64,000 bases of DNA from Cellulomonas telluris (GCF_004886325.1 NZ_QXFN01000003.1:496001-560000); one strand, 5' to 3'; shown: positions 1 through 9,407, counted from the stretch's first letter. The notes: generated by a model from the letters alone, not told the origin. A program made the numbers and translations.

Positions 1-462
1 GGCCCCGGCGGCGCTCCACGCCGCCACCGCCCGACGGCGCCACCGCCCCTCGGGCACGAGCGTCGTGAGCAGGCGCAGCGCTGCGGGCACCGAGGCGGCG
101 GCCGCGACGCCCTGCAGCGCCCGCGCCGCCGTGAGCAGCGCGACGCCCCCCGCCACGGCCCCCAGCACCGACGCCAGGCCGAACAGCACGATCGCCGCCA
201 GCAGCACGCGCCGGTGGCCGAGCCGGTCCCCGAGGCGGGCGGCGACCAGGAGCAGCCCGCCGAAGAACATGGCGTAGGCGGTGACGACGAACGTGCCCTC
301 GCCGGCGCTCGCGCCGAGGTCGCGCAGCATCGACGGCAGCGTCGTCACGACGACCGTCACGCCGAGCACGTCGACGAGCTGGACGAGGCACAGCGTCACC
401 GTCACCGCGAGGACGCCGCGCGGGGCGGTGCCGGCGGCGGCGCGGCCGGTCGTCCCGCTCAC
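1..462 (-). CDS. MFS transporter, DHA2-like (partial, C-terminus off the left edge)
   Basis: Only the first 154 codons lie in the window; the gene runs off the left edge. The protein begins GTG (V-S-G-T-T) and shows about four hydrophobic helices. The MFS motif A, RLGDRLGHRR, sits at about residues 76-85 between helices 2 and 3, and an acidic residue (D32) lies in helix 1, as in proton-driven drug exporters of the DHA2 type. The start codon overlaps the stop of the upstream hydrolase gene by four bases (GTGA), so the two form an operon. The substrate cannot be read from the sequence. A 12- or 14-helix exporter is expected. Confidence 0.85.
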   Translation of the reverse strand, partial: MSGTTGRAAAGTAPRGVLAVTVTLCLVQLVDVLGVTVVVTTLPSMLRDLGASAGEGTFVVTAYAMFFGGLLLVAARLGDRLGHRRVLLAAIVLFGLASVLGAVAGGVALLTAARALQGVAAAASVPAALRLLTTLVPEGRWRRRAVAAWSAAGA

Positions 463-1448
463 CGGTCCGCGGGCAGGAACGCCGCCACGTCCTGGGCGAT
501 CCGCTCCGGCTCCTCGCCGTTCACCGCGTGCGACGCGCCCTCGTACAGGCGCACCGTGCCGTCCTGCAGCGCCCGCTCGGCGACCTCGACCGCGGCGGAC
601 GCGTCGTGCATGACCGACTCCTCGGCGACGATCGCGAGCACCGGCACGTCGATCCGCCCGAGGTCCTCCTCCGGCACGAGCGACGGCTGCGGCAGCCGCA
701 TGGCGTACCCCTGCATGCCGGCCTCGATCATGTCGGCGACCGGCACGTCCTCGACCGGCGCGCCGCCGGCCGTGTAGGAGTTGAACGAGTCCCGCCACGA
801 CCGGGGCAGCCACGGCACCGACGCCGGCAGCGAGCGCACCGCGGTCCCGGCGGGGATGTCCGCGAGCACCCGCACGGGGTCGATCAGCGTCAGGCTCGCG
901 ACGCGCTCCGGCGCGTGCAGCGCGAGGTTCGTCGCCGTCCACCCGCCGATCGACAGCCCCACGAGGTGGAAGGTCCCCTCGGGCAGCGCCGCGAGGGTCT
1001 GGTCCAGCCACGCCGCCTGGTCCGCGTGGTCGCGGATCGGCCGCTCCTGCACGCTGCGCCCCGGCTCGCCCAGCAGGTCGAGCGTGTAGACGTCCGCGAC
1101 CTCCAGCAGCGACGGCAGGTTGTCCGCCCAGACGGGTGTGCCGGAGGCGGTGCCGGGCAGCAGCACGAGCGGCGTCGTCCGTCCGCCCGTCCCCGCGAAC
1201 CGGTAGACCCGCACGAACCCGAGGTCGGTGCGGACGTCGAGGGTCTCCGCGGGCTCGGGCAGGTCCCGGAACGCCTCGTCGTACGCGGCGAGGTACCGCT
1301 CGTACCCCTCCGCGCTGCGCCAGTGCCCCACGGGCGACGGCTGGCGCAGCAGCAGCGCGACGACGAGCGCCAGGATGGCGACGACCCCGAGCGCGACGAG
1401 CCGCCGGCGCCGACGTCGGCGCGGGGGAGCGGCGGCGGTCTCGGTCAC
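459..1448 (-). CDS. alpha/beta hydrolase with N-terminal membrane anchor
   Basis: A 329-residue protein. A run of arginines is followed by one hydrophobic helix (about residues 17-35), predicting a membrane-anchored enzyme facing outward. The hydrolase core has an oxyanion-region LLPGTASG, the nucleophile elbow GLSIGG, an acidic residue in the LAIVAEES region and a late His in GASHAVN, so a Ser-Asp/Glu-His triad is likely. The GTG start at 1448 is chosen because an AGGAGG lies six bases upstream. It is the first gene of an operon with the MFS exporter and diverges from the alcohol dehydrogenase gene. The substrate is unknown; many such proteins are esterases or epoxide-hydrolase-like. Confidence 0.85.
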   Translation of the reverse strand: MTETAAAPPRRRRRRRLVALGVVAILALVVALLLRQPSPVGHWRSAEGYERYLAAYDEAFRDLPEPAETLDVRTDLGFVRVYRFAGTGGRTTPLVLLPGTASGTPVWADNLPSLLEVADVYTLDLLGEPGRSVQERPIRDHADQAAWLDQTLAALPEGTFHLVGLSIGGWTATNLALHAPERVASLTLIDPVRVLADIPAGTAVRSLPASVPWLPRSWRDSFNSYTAGGAPVEDVPVADMIEAGMQGYAMRLPQPSLVPEEDLGRIDVPVLAIVAEESVMHDASAAVEVAERALQDGTVRLYEGASHAVNGEEPERIAQDVAAFLPADR

Positions 1449-1610
1449 GGCGACCTCCTCGCGGAGCGGCGGCGTCCGTCCCGACGCTACCGGCGGGCAC
1501 CGACGACGGCAGCGCGCCGGCGGCGCGCGCCGCCCCTCCGGATGCAGCCCGCGACGCCCGGTGCGACGGTGGACGCCGGTAGCGGGGGGCCCGACCCACG
1601 AGGAGGCAGC

Positions 1611-2807
<1,197 letters not shown>

Positions 2808-2820
2808 GCGGCGCACCGGC

Positions 2821-2875
2821 GGCCGGCACGGGACGGCCGGCACGGGACGGCCGCACGGCGGGGGCACGGCGGGGG
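2821..2875. repeat. short GC-rich tandem repeats
   Basis: Two perfect copies of the 14-base unit GGCCGGCACGGGAC occupy 2821-2848. They are followed by two copies of CACGGCGGGGG (2854-2864 and 2865-2875). Further imperfect GCAGGC and AGAGCACGG echoes run to about 2918. The tract fills the spacer between the alcohol dehydrogenase stop and the ribosome-binding site of the next gene. It looks like slippage-generated low-complexity DNA; no convincing terminator is formed. Confidence 0.75.
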
Positions 2876-2939
2876 CACGGCACGGCAGGCGCAGGCGCAG
2901 AGCACGGCAGAGCACGGGACGAGGACGGACGGAGGCACC

Positions 2940-4007
2940 ATGCGCGTCGTGGTCGTGGGGGCGAGCGGCAACCTGGGGACGGCGATCCTGCGCCGGTTCC
3001 GCGCGGACAGCACCATCACGTCGGTGGTCGGGGTCGCGCGCCGCGCACCCCGGCAGGCGCCGCCGCCGCCGTACGACGTCGCGGAGTGGGTGGCGTGCGA
3101 CATCAGCGCCCGCAACGACGACGAGGAGACCGTGCTGCGCACGCTCTCCGACGCGTTCGCCGGCGCGGCCGCGGTCGTGCACCTCGCGTGGGCGATCCAG
3201 CCCAGCCACGCCCGCGCCTACCAGCGGCAGGTCAACGTCGAGGGGACGCGCCGCGTGGTCGAGGCCGCGCGCCGTGCCGGGGTCCCGCACGTCGTCGTCG
3301 CGTCGTCGGTCGGCGTGTACGGGCCGGCGGTGGACGACGACCTGCACGACGAGCTGTTCCCCGCCGTGGGCGTGCCGTCGTCGCGGTACAGCGTGGACAA
3401 GGCCGCCCAGGAACGCGTGCTCGACGAGGCGGAGGAGGCCCACCCGGACCTCGCGATCGCGCGCCTGCGGCCCGCGCTGGTGTTCCAGCGCGCCGCGGGC
3501 AACGAGATCAAGGGCATCTTCCTCGGGCCGTTCGTCCCCGCGCGCCTGCTCGACGGACGCCTGCCGGTGCTGCCGTGGCCGCGCGCGGTGCGCGTGCAGG
3601 CCGTGCACGCGGACGACCTCGCGGAGGCCGCCCGCGAGGCGGTGGTCCGCCAGGTGCGGGGCGCGTTCAACCTCGCGGGTCCGGGCATCCTGCGCGGGCC
3701 GGACGTCGCGGCGGTCCTGTCCCAGGCCAAGATCCGCGAGGTGCCGCGCCCGGTGGCGCGGGCAGCCCTGTCGGCCGCTTGGCACGCGCGTGTCGCACCG
3801 ATCGACCCCGGCTGGCTGGACCTGGCGGGGTCGGTCCCGCTGCTCGACACGAGCCGCGCCGAGGAGATCCTCGCGTGGCGTCCCCGGTACACCGCGGTCC
3901 AGGCCCTGCAGGAGGTGGTCGAGGGCATGGCGCAGGGCGTCGGGACGGCGAGCCCGCCGCTCACGCCGCGCCGCGGCCGGTTCGTCCGGGAGACCACGGA
4001 CGCATGA
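2940..4007 (+). CDS. NAD-dependent epimerase/dehydratase (extended SDR)
   Basis: A 355-residue extended short-chain dehydrogenase. The N-terminal Rossmann motif is GASGNLG (residues 7-13). The catalytic Tyr and Lys are Y150 and K154 (YSVDK), with the usual Ser nearby in VASSVGVYG. The C-terminal half is the variable substrate-binding region. The ATG is preceded by GGAGG at good spacing. The stop overlaps the start of the DsbA-like gene (ATGA), so the two are cotranscribed. Sugar-nucleotide epimerase or reductase is possible; nothing in the neighbourhood fixes the substrate. Confidence 0.87.
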   Translation: MRVVVVGASGNLGTAILRRFRADSTITSVVGVARRAPRQAPPPPYDVAEWVACDISARNDDEETVLRTLSDAFAGAAAVVHLAWAIQPSHARAYQRQVNVEGTRRVVEAARRAGVPHVVVASSVGVYGPAVDDDLHDELFPAVGVPSSRYSVDKAAQERVLDEAEEAHPDLAIARLRPALVFQRAAGNEIKGIFLGPFVPARLLDGRLPVLPWPRAVRVQAVHADDLAEAAREAVVRQVRGAFNLAGPGILRGPDVAAVLSQAKIREVPRPVARAALSAAWHARVAPIDPGWLDLAGSVPLLDTSRAEEILAWRPRYTAVQALQEVVEGMAQGVGTASPPLTPRRGRFVRETTDA

Positions 4008-4534
4008 CCACGCCCGCGCCGGCCGCCACGCCCGCCGCCGTCGACCCCGAGCGGTTCGTGCTCGGGAACCCCGACGCACCCGTCACCGTCGTCGAGTTCG
4101 GCGACCTCGAGTGCCCGTACTGCCGTGCGGCCGGCCCGGAGCTGCGCCGCCTCGTCGAGGAGTCGGACGGGCGCGTCCGGCTCGTGTGGCGGCACTTCCC
4201 GCTGTTCCAGGTGCACCCGCACGCGCTCGCGGCGGCGCTCGCGGCCGAGGCCGCGGGGGCGCAAGGCCGGTTCTGGGAGCTGCACGACCGGCTCCTCGAG
4301 CAGCAGGACCACCTGACGGACGACGACCTGCGCGAGCACGCCGTCGCGCTCGGCCTCGACCCCGACGACCTCGTGGGGGAGGCGGCCGAGCGGTACGCCG
4401 ACGCCGTGAGGGCCGACTACGCCGAAGGGCTCGCGCTCGAGGTGCCGGGCACGCCGACGGTGTTCGTCGACGGCGTGCGGTTCCGCGGCCGGATCGAGTA
4501 CGACGCGCTGCGGGCGGTCGTCGACGCGCTCTGA
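4004..4534 (+). CDS. DsbA-family thioredoxin-fold protein, cytoplasmic
   Basis: A 176-residue DsbA/FrnE-like protein. The active-site CPYC lies at residues 37-40 after a beta strand (VTVVEFGDLE), and the cis-proline loop appears as VPGTPTVFVDG near the C-terminus. There is no signal peptide or membrane anchor, unlike exported actinobacterial DsbA proteins, so it likely acts in the cytoplasm as a thiol oxidoreductase or mycothiol-linked enzyme. It is translationally coupled to the preceding SDR by an ATGA overlap at 4004-4007, which argues that the two function together. The partner substrate is not evident. Confidence 0.88.
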   Translation: MTTPAPAATPAAVDPERFVLGNPDAPVTVVEFGDLECPYCRAAGPELRRLVEESDGRVRLVWRHFPLFQVHPHALAAALAAEAAGAQGRFWELHDRLLEQQDHLTDDDLREHAVALGLDPDDLVGEAAERYADAVRADYAEGLALEVPGTPTVFVDGVRFRGRIEYDALRAVVDAL

Positions 4535-4577
4535 CGACGCCGGCGGGGTCCGGACGGCCGCGCACCGCGCCGTGCGC

Positions 4578-4583
4578 CACCAT
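4578..4583 (+). promoter_or_regulatory. -10-like hexamer for a leaderless SDR mRNA
   Basis: CACCAT fits the relaxed xAxxxT pattern and ends exactly seven bases before the GTG at 4590. There is no Shine-Dalgarno sequence, so transcription probably starts at the start codon. This is the main reason for choosing that start. Confidence 0.45.
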
Positions 4584-4589
4584 GGGGGC

Positions 4590-5459
4590 GTGACCACCAC
4601 CGACGACGCCGCCCTGCCCCGCACCGCCGCACCGACCACGGCCGGGGGCCCGCCCGTGCCGCGCACGGCGCTCGTCACCGGCGCCGGCCGCGGCATCGGG
4701 CGCGAGCTGGCGCTCGGCCTGGCCCGTGCCGGCTACGCGGTCGGCCTCGTCGGGCGCACCCGGTCCCGGCTGGAGGACGTCGCGGACGAGGTCCGGCAGA
4801 CCGGCGCGGCCGCGACGGTGGCCGCGGCCGACCTCGTCGACGCCACGGCCGTCACGGACGCCGTCGCCCGCGTCGAGGCGGCGCTGCCGGGCGGCATCGG
4901 GCTGCTCGTCAACAACGCCGGCGTGATCGAGGAGAACGAGCTGCCGTTCGCGCAGGACGACGTCGAGGACGTGTGGCGCGTCGTCGAGACGAACGTGCGC
5001 GGCCCGCTGCTGGTCACGCACGCGGTGCTGCCCGGCATGCTGGCGCGCGGGGGCGGCCGCGTGCTGCAGATCAACTCCGGGTCCGGGCACCGCGCGCAGC
5101 CCAGCTACACGGGCTACACCATCAGCAAGGGCGCGCTCGCGCGGTTCAGCACCCAGCTCGACCACCAGTACCGCGGCCGCGGGGTCCGCGTGCTCGACCT
5201 CGCACCGGGTGTCGTGCGCACCGACATGACACGCGCGATGCCCGTCCACGACGACCGCACGGACTGGACCGAGCCGGCCGAGGTGGTCGCGCTCGCGGTC
5301 GGCTTCGCCGACGGCGAGCTGGACGAGCTGTCGGGGCGCTTCGTGCGCGCCGGTGCCGACACGGTGGACTCGCTGCGTGCGGCGACCCCGGCGATCCTCG
5401 CGGCCGACGCCCGACGTCTGGCGCTGACGACGTGGGGGCCGGACGACCCGGTCGCCTGA
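4590..5459 (+). CDS. short-chain dehydrogenase/reductase (classical SDR)
   Basis: A 289-residue classical SDR. The cofactor loop TGAGRGIG is at residues 30-37, NNAG at 108-111, Ser in INSGSG (about 163-165), and Y176-x3-K180 in YTISK, so all catalytic elements are present. A short disordered Thr/Ala/Pro N-terminus precedes the Rossmann fold. A GTG six codons upstream (4572) is possible, but 4590 fits a leaderless promoter. Usual roles are NADP-dependent oxidoreduction of small alcohols or ketones; no neighbour defines the substrate. Confidence 0.87.
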   Translation: MTTTDDAALPRTAAPTTAGGPPVPRTALVTGAGRGIGRELALGLARAGYAVGLVGRTRSRLEDVADEVRQTGAAATVAAADLVDATAVTDAVARVEAALPGGIGLLVNNAGVIEENELPFAQDDVEDVWRVVETNVRGPLLVTHAVLPGMLARGGGRVLQINSGSGHRAQPSYTGYTISKGALARFSTQLDHQYRGRGVRVLDLAPGVVRTDMTRAMPVHDDRTDWTEPAEVVALAVGFADGELDELSGRFVRAGADTVDSLRAATPAILAADARRLALTTWGPDDPVA

Positions 5460-5512
5460 CGCGTCGGGGGGCGTGCTTGCCGCACCGGCGGTGCCCCACG
5501 ACACTGACGGCC

Positions 5513-5947
5513 ATGGAGGTCCCGCCCGTCCGGCACCGGCGCGCGCTGCGGTGCGACGTCGTCACGGCCTTCGACACCTGGGTCCGTGACATCGCCCTGT
5601 GGTGGCACCCGGACTACACGCCGGACCCCGCCACGTTCCGGGACGCACGCGTCGATCCGGTCGCCGGCGGGGAGGTGTCCTTCACCTGCGACGCGACGGG
5701 GACGGTCGTGTGGGGCAGGGTCGAGCAGGTCGAGCCGCCGCGGCTGCTGGTGCACACCTCGGTGCTCGGGCAGCCGAGCGAGCACCCGACGCGGATCCGC
5801 GTGGAGCTGGCGCCGTCGTCGCACGGCACGACGCTGCTGTTCGAGCACGGCGGGTGGCACCCCTCGCTCGCCGAGGTGCGGCAGAAGTTCGGCGAGTGGC
5901 CGCTGATCCTCGACCGGTTCGTCGCGCTGGCGGACAGCCGCGCCTGA
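5513..5947 (+). CDS. SRPBCC-domain protein (START/AHA1-like)
   Basis: A 144-residue single-domain protein with the helix-grip pattern of the SRPBCC superfamily: an N-terminal segment ending FDTWVRDIALWW, a beta sheet (GEVSFTCDATGTVVWGRVEQVEPPRLLVHT is split over several strands), and a long C-terminal helix (LAEVRQKFGEWPLILDRFV). The family binds hydrophobic ligands or acts as a co-chaperone or toxin-fold immunity protein; the ligand is unknown. The gene converges with nhaA with only six bases between the stops. A GACACT hexamer ends eight bases before the ATG and could be the -10 of a leaderless or nearly leaderless mRNA. Confidence 0.75.
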   Translation: MEVPPVRHRRALRCDVVTAFDTWVRDIALWWHPDYTPDPATFRDARVDPVAGGEVSFTCDATGTVVWGRVEQVEPPRLLVHTSVLGQPSEHPTRIRVELAPSSHGTTLLFEHGGWHPSLAEVRQKFGEWPLILDRFVALADSRA

Positions 5948-5953
5948 CGGGCG

Positions 5954-7333
5954 TCAGCCCGCGGAAGGGGCGCGCCACGGCAGCGGCGGCAGCTCCGTCG
6001 GCAGCCGCGGCGGCGAGCACAGCGGCAGCCGCTCGCCCAGCCAGCGCAGCAGCAGCGAGCCGGCGACGGCCGCGACCACCGACCCCGCGAGCACGCCGAT
6101 CTTCGCGTGCTCGAGCTGCACGGGGTCGTCGAACGCGAGCTGCGCGATGAACAGCGAGATGGTGAAGCCGATGCCGGCGAGGACCGCGCCCCCGACGAGG
6201 TGGCCCCACCGCACGCGCCCCGGCAGCTCGCCGAGCCCCAGCCGCAGCGCGAGGGTCGCCATCCCGGTGATGCCGACCGCGTTGCCGACGACCAGCGCGA
6301 CGGCCACGGCGATGGTCAGCCGGGAGCCGAACGCGTCGGCGAGCGTGGCCGGGTCGAGGCGGACGCCGGCGTTCGCGAGCCCGAACAGCGGCACGACCAC
6401 GTACGCGCTCCACGGGTGCAGCACGCGCTGCAGGCGGTCGCCGGTGGCGACCGCGGCCCGTCCCGCGCGTTCCGCGGCGTGCTCGCGGTCGGCACCACCC
6501 TCGTCCAGGAACCGGCGCGCGTGCACCGCGACGGCCTCCCGCCGCCCGTCCTGCGGCAGCGACGTCGGCACGAGCAGCCCGACGAGCACCCCGGCGATCG
6601 TCGCGTGCACGCCCGAGGCCAGCACGACGCCCCACAGCGCCAGCCCGACGACGACGTACGGCGTGAGCTGCCAGACCCGGCGCAGCCGCAGCGCGAGCAG
6701 CACGAGGACGAGCACGCCGGCGGCCGCGAGCGCCCGCAGGTCGACGTCGTCGGTGTAGAACACGGCCATCGCGGTGATGGCGCCGATGTCGTCGACGATC
6801 GCGAGCGTGAGCAGGAACAGGCGCAGCCGGTCGGGGCAGCGCGGCCCGAACAGCGCGAGCACCCCGACGAGGAACGCCGTGTCGGTCGACATGACGACGC
6901 CCCACCCGTGCGCAGCCTCCCCGCCGCCCTCGACCAGCAGGAACACCGCCACCGGGACGAGGAGGCCGCCGAGCGCACCGAGCGCCGGCACCGCGACCGT
7001 GCGCGGGTCGCGCAGCTCGCCGCGCGTCACCTCGCGGTTGATCTCGAGGCCGACGACGGCGAAGAACAGCGCCATCGCGGCGTCGTTCACCCAGTGCTGC
7101 AGGTCGAGCACGAGCCCGCCGTCGCCCAGGGACACCCCGGCGGGGGTGTGCAGCAGCGCGGTGTACGCGTCGCGCCACGGGGAGTTCGCCCACACCAGCG
7201 CCAGCACCGTCGCGGCGAGCAGCGCGAGGGCGCTGCCGGACTCGGTGGCCAGGAACGTGCGCACGGCGGGGGCGAGGGTGCTCATCCGCGCACGCAGCGC
7301 GGGACGGGCGCGGGGCGCCCGCGTGGTCGTCAC
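5954..7333 (-). CDS. nhaA: Na+/H+ antiporter NhaA
   Basis: A 459-residue polytopic membrane protein with about 11-12 helices. The NhaA hallmarks are visible: STDTAFLVG (equivalent of the D133 region) and IVDDIGAITA, the paired aspartates (D163/D164 in E. coli) that bind Na+ and H+. FFAVVGLEINREV and the late GIGFTISLFIAQLAF helices are also typical. It exchanges cytoplasmic Na+ for external protons and contributes to pH and salt tolerance. The N-terminus (MTTTRAPRARPALRAR) is basic; translation could also begin at the internal ATG of MSTLAPAV. The GTG start overlaps the stop of the HIT gene by GTGA, so they form an operon. Confidence 0.93.
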   Translation of the reverse strand: MTTTRAPRARPALRARMSTLAPAVRTFLATESGSALALLAATVLALVWANSPWRDAYTALLHTPAGVSLGDGGLVLDLQHWVNDAAMALFFAVVGLEINREVTRGELRDPRTVAVPALGALGGLLVPVAVFLLVEGGGEAAHGWGVVMSTDTAFLVGVLALFGPRCPDRLRLFLLTLAIVDDIGAITAMAVFYTDDVDLRALAAAGVLVLVLLALRLRRVWQLTPYVVVGLALWGVVLASGVHATIAGVLVGLLVPTSLPQDGRREAVAVHARRFLDEGGADREHAAERAGRAAVATGDRLQRVLHPWSAYVVVPLFGLANAGVRLDPATLADAFGSRLTIAVAVALVVGNAVGITGMATLALRLGLGELPGRVRWGHLVGGAVLAGIGFTISLFIAQLAFDDPVQLEHAKIGVLAGSVVAAVAGSLLLRWLGERLPLCSPPRLPTELPPLPWRAPSAG

Positions 7334-7776
7334 AGCGCGGGCGACGTCAGCGCCGCCGGCACGTGGGCGCCGTCGCCCTGCGCCCGCAGCGCGTCGCGCA
7401 GGCGCTCCGCCGCCGCGTCGAGCTGCTCGGCCGGCAGGTCGTGGCGCGCGTTCGCGAAGGTCAGGCTCGACTCGTCCCAGGCGGGCAGCACGTGCAGGTG
7501 CAGGTGCGGGACCTCGAACCCGGCGACGAGCAGGGCGGCGCGGGGTGCGCCGAAGGCCCTCTCCTGCGCGCGCCCGATCGTCTTCGCGACGACCGCGAGG
7601 TGCGCGAGCAGGTCGTCGTCCGCCTCGGTGAACCGGTCGACCTCGGCGCGCGGGACCACGAGCACGTGCCCGTCCGTGATGGGGGCGATGGTGGCGAACG
7701 CCACCGCCCGGTCGTCGGCCCAGACGAAGCGGCCGGGGATCTGTCCGTCGATGACGCGGGTGAACAGCGTGGCCAT
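7330..7776 (-). CDS. HIT-family nucleotide hydrolase
   Basis: A 148-residue histidine-triad protein. The triad H91-L-H93-L-H95 (HLHLHVLP) is intact and is preceded by the conserved region DGHVLVVPR. HIT proteins of the Hint/Fhit type hydrolyse nucleotide phosphoramidates or dinucleoside polyphosphates in the cytoplasm. The gene is translationally coupled to nhaA. A TAGCGT hexamer (7783-7788 on the minus strand) ends seven bases upstream of the ATG and no ribosome-binding site is present, so the mRNA is probably leaderless. Confidence 0.9.
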   Translation of the reverse strand: MATLFTRVIDGQIPGRFVWADDRAVAFATIAPITDGHVLVVPRAEVDRFTEADDDLLAHLAVVAKTIGRAQERAFGAPRAALLVAGFEVPHLHLHVLPAWDESSLTFANARHDLPAEQLDAAAERLRDALRAQGDGAHVPAALTSPAL

Positions 7777-7782
7777 GAGCCC

Positions 7783-7788
7783 ACGCTA
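7783..7788 (-). promoter_or_regulatory. -10-like hexamer for the HIT-nhaA operon
   Basis: Read on the minus strand the hexamer is TAGCGT. It ends seven bases before the ATG at 7776, predicting a leaderless transcript. No clear -35 element is seen. Confidence 0.5.
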
Positions 7789-7841
7789 GCGGGCGGGCGG
7801 GCGAGGGCAGAGGGGGGTGCGGCGGCCGTCGACGTCGGTCC

Positions 7842-7858
7842 GTGAAACGTTTAGTGAC
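7842..7858. promoter_or_regulatory. possible operator with AAACGTTT palindrome
   Basis: GTGAAACGTTTAGTGAC lies between the divergent HIT and lipoprotein genes. Its core AAACGTTT is a perfect palindrome and unusually AT-rich for this genome. LacI-family operators often centre on such a CG step. The regulator is unknown. Confidence 0.35.
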
Positions 7859-7869
7859 CGGGGAGGGCG

Positions 7870-7900
7870 TTGTCGGGCCCCCGGACGAACCCCTAGGAAT
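7870..7900 (+). promoter_or_regulatory. candidate promoter of the lipoprotein hydrolase
   Basis: TTGTCG (7870-7875) and TAGGAAT (7894-7900) are separated by 18 bases. The -10-like element ends six bases before the GTG at 7906, which predicts a leaderless transcript. Confidence 0.4.
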
Positions 7901-7905
7901 CGGGT

Positions 7906-8703
7906 GTGGTTGCCCTCACCCCCTCCCGCCCCCGCCCCTCCCGCACCGCCGTCGTGCTCGGCGTCGCGGGCCTCGCCCTCGTCGCCGCCTGCTCCACCGG
8001 CACACCCGACCGGTCGACCGACCCCACGCCCACGGCCGCGGCCGAGCAGCCCGAGACGACCGTGCTCGAGAGCCCGCCCGTCACCATGACGGCCACCGAC
8101 CGCCCCGAGTGCCTGCCCGAGGGCGTCGCCACCGCCGAGGTCGGCGAGCCCGGTGCCACGACCACCGTCGCGTGGGCCGGTGCCGGGGACCGCGGCGTCC
8201 TGCTCGCCCCCCAGGTGGACGGCGACGTCTGCCAGTGGGCGGACGAGGTCGTCCGCCTCGCCGGCGAGGGCTACCTCGTGGCCACCTACTCGTGGGGCAC
8301 CGGCGGCCGGGCCGCGTTCGAGCGCGGCGTCGAGCTGCTGCAGGCGACCGGCGCCACACGTGTGGCGTTCGTCGGGGCGTCGGCGGGCGGTGCGCTCGCC
8401 GCCGGCCTCGCCGACGACCTCGAGGCCGCCGCCGTCGTCGCGCTGAGCCCGCCCGCGCAGTACGAGGACGTCGACGCCCGGGCCGCGTCGAGCACGTTCA
8501 CCGGCCCGCTCCAGGTGTTCTCCTCGACGGAGGACCCCCAGGTGCCCGCGGCGGACAGCGCCCAGGTGGCGCGCAACGACAGGACGTCCGTCGTCACCGA
8601 GGTCTCGGGCACGGCGCACGGCATCGAGTTCCTCGACGGCTACCACCTCGAGCACGTGCGCACGGTGGTGGACGAGTCGCTGCGGGAGGGGTTCGGCGCC
8701 TGA
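7906..8703 (+). CDS. secreted lipoprotein with alpha/beta-hydrolase fold
   Basis: A 265-residue protein with a type II signal peptide: a positively charged start, a hydrophobic stretch and a lipobox ending in C29 (LVAAC), so it is lipid-anchored on the outside. After a Thr/Pro-rich linker comes a small hydrolase fold with the nucleophile elbow GASAGGA and a late TAHGIEFL that supplies the His; LQVFSSTEDPQVP holds a plausible acidic residue. It is shorter than typical lipases. The function is probably an extracellular esterase or a degenerate hydrolase. It converges with the NYN gene across a strong hairpin. Confidence 0.8.
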   Translation: MVALTPSRPRPSRTAVVLGVAGLALVAACSTGTPDRSTDPTPTAAAEQPETTVLESPPVTMTATDRPECLPEGVATAEVGEPGATTTVAWAGAGDRGVLLAPQVDGDVCQWADEVVRLAGEGYLVATYSWGTGGRAAFERGVELLQATGATRVAFVGASAGGALAAGLADDLEAAAVVALSPPAQYEDVDARAASSTFTGPLQVFSSTEDPQVPAADSAQVARNDRTSVVTEVSGTAHGIEFLDGYHLEHVRTVVDESLREGFGA

Positions 8704-8741
8704 CGCGCCTCGTCCCGGCGCCGGCCCCCGGCCGGCGGAGA

Positions 8742-8767
8742 CCCGGCACCCGTCCCCGGGTGCCGGG
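8742..8767. terminator. bidirectional hairpin terminator
   Basis: A perfect 11-bp stem (CCCGGCACCCG at 8742-8752 paired with 8757-8767) closes a four-base loop. It lies between the convergent lipoprotein and NYN genes and can serve both. There is no U-tract, as is usual in such GC-rich genomes. Confidence 0.8.
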
Positions 8768-8780
8768 CCTGCGCGCGCGC

Positions 8781-9353
8781 TCAGAGGTAGCGCAGCGGGT
8801 CGAACTCCTCGAGCGGGATGATCCGCAGGCGCGGCAGCTGGACGTTGAACGCCGCGACGTCGGTCTCCAGGTCGTACGTGCGCAGCCCGCGGGCGGTGAG
8901 CGTGGCGAGCTGCTGGCTCGTGAACTCCCGGAACGCGAGCAGGCCGACCTGGCGGCCCTCGTCGACCAGGGCCTCGACCTCGGGGGCGAAGTCGCCGTCG
9001 TGGCTGGCGAGCAGCACGTCGCCCTCGCGCGCCGCGATGGCCTCCAGCGTGCGCTTGATGCCGATGTCGACGACCTTCTCGTACGACTCGCCGGCCAGCG
9101 GGATCGGCACGTAGCCGATCGCGGTGAGGGCCTGGACGAACGACATCGGCAGGTTGCCGTTCGACGCGTTGAGGAAGAACAGGGCCTTCACCGGCTGGCC
9201 CCACGTCTGCTGCGCGAACGTCAGCACGCGCTCCCAGCGCGGCCGCTGCTCGGGCGTGGGTCGTCCGCCGAGGATCGAGGAGCCGAGGGTGGCGTCGATG
9301 TTCTCGCCGTCCACCAGCAGGTAGGTCGTGCCCGTGGGGGCCGCGTCGGTCAT
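8781..9353 (-). CDS. NYN-domain (PIN-like) protein, LabA/DUF88 type
   Basis: A 190-residue protein with the NYN fold. The first strand YLLVDGENID carries the first acidic residue, VLLASHDGDFAPEV carries the conserved D-x-D, and an FLN-type strand sits between. The acidic pocket fits a metal-dependent RNase of the PIN/NYN class. A short C-terminal tail follows the domain. No cognate toxin/antitoxin partner is adjacent. TAGCCT ends seven bases before the ATG, so a leaderless mRNA is likely. The RNA target is unknown. Confidence 0.85.
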   Translation of the reverse strand: MTDAAPTGTTYLLVDGENIDATLGSSILGGRPTPEQRPRWERVLTFAQQTWGQPVKALFFLNASNGNLPMSFVQALTAIGYVPIPLAGESYEKVVDIGIKRTLEAIAAREGDVLLASHDGDFAPEVEALVDEGRQVGLLAFREFTSQQLATLTARGLRTYDLETDVAAFNVQLPRLRIIPLEEFDPLRYL

Positions 9354-9359
9354 CGCCCC

Positions 9360-9365
9360 AGGCTA
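9360..9365 (-). promoter_or_regulatory. -10-like hexamer for the NYN gene
   Basis: The hexamer reads TAGCCT on the minus strand and ends seven bases before the ATG at 9353. No -35 element is obvious. Confidence 0.5.
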
Positions 9366-9372
9366 GACGCGC

Positions 9373-9407
9373 GTGGGCCGCGACGACACGAGGTCGCCGC
9401 GGCCCAC
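9373..9407. terminator. hairpin downstream of the 65-codon gene
   Basis: GTGGGCCGCG (9373-9382) pairs with CGCGGCCCAC (9398-9407), and GAC/GTC can extend the stem past a single bulge. It sits 29 bases beyond the stop of the small minus-strand gene and upstream of the NYN promoter, consistent with a terminator for that small gene. Confidence 0.65.

Noticed and set aside
1512-1528. GCGCGCC/GGCGCGC inverted repeat between the hydrolase and dehydrogenase genes
   Set aside because: Short GC-only palindromes are expected by chance at this base composition.
5944-5957. 14-base palindrome CTGACG-GG-CGTCAG between SRPBCC and nhaA
   Set aside because: It consists mostly of the two convergent stop codons and their neighbours; a six-base stem is too weak to call a terminator.
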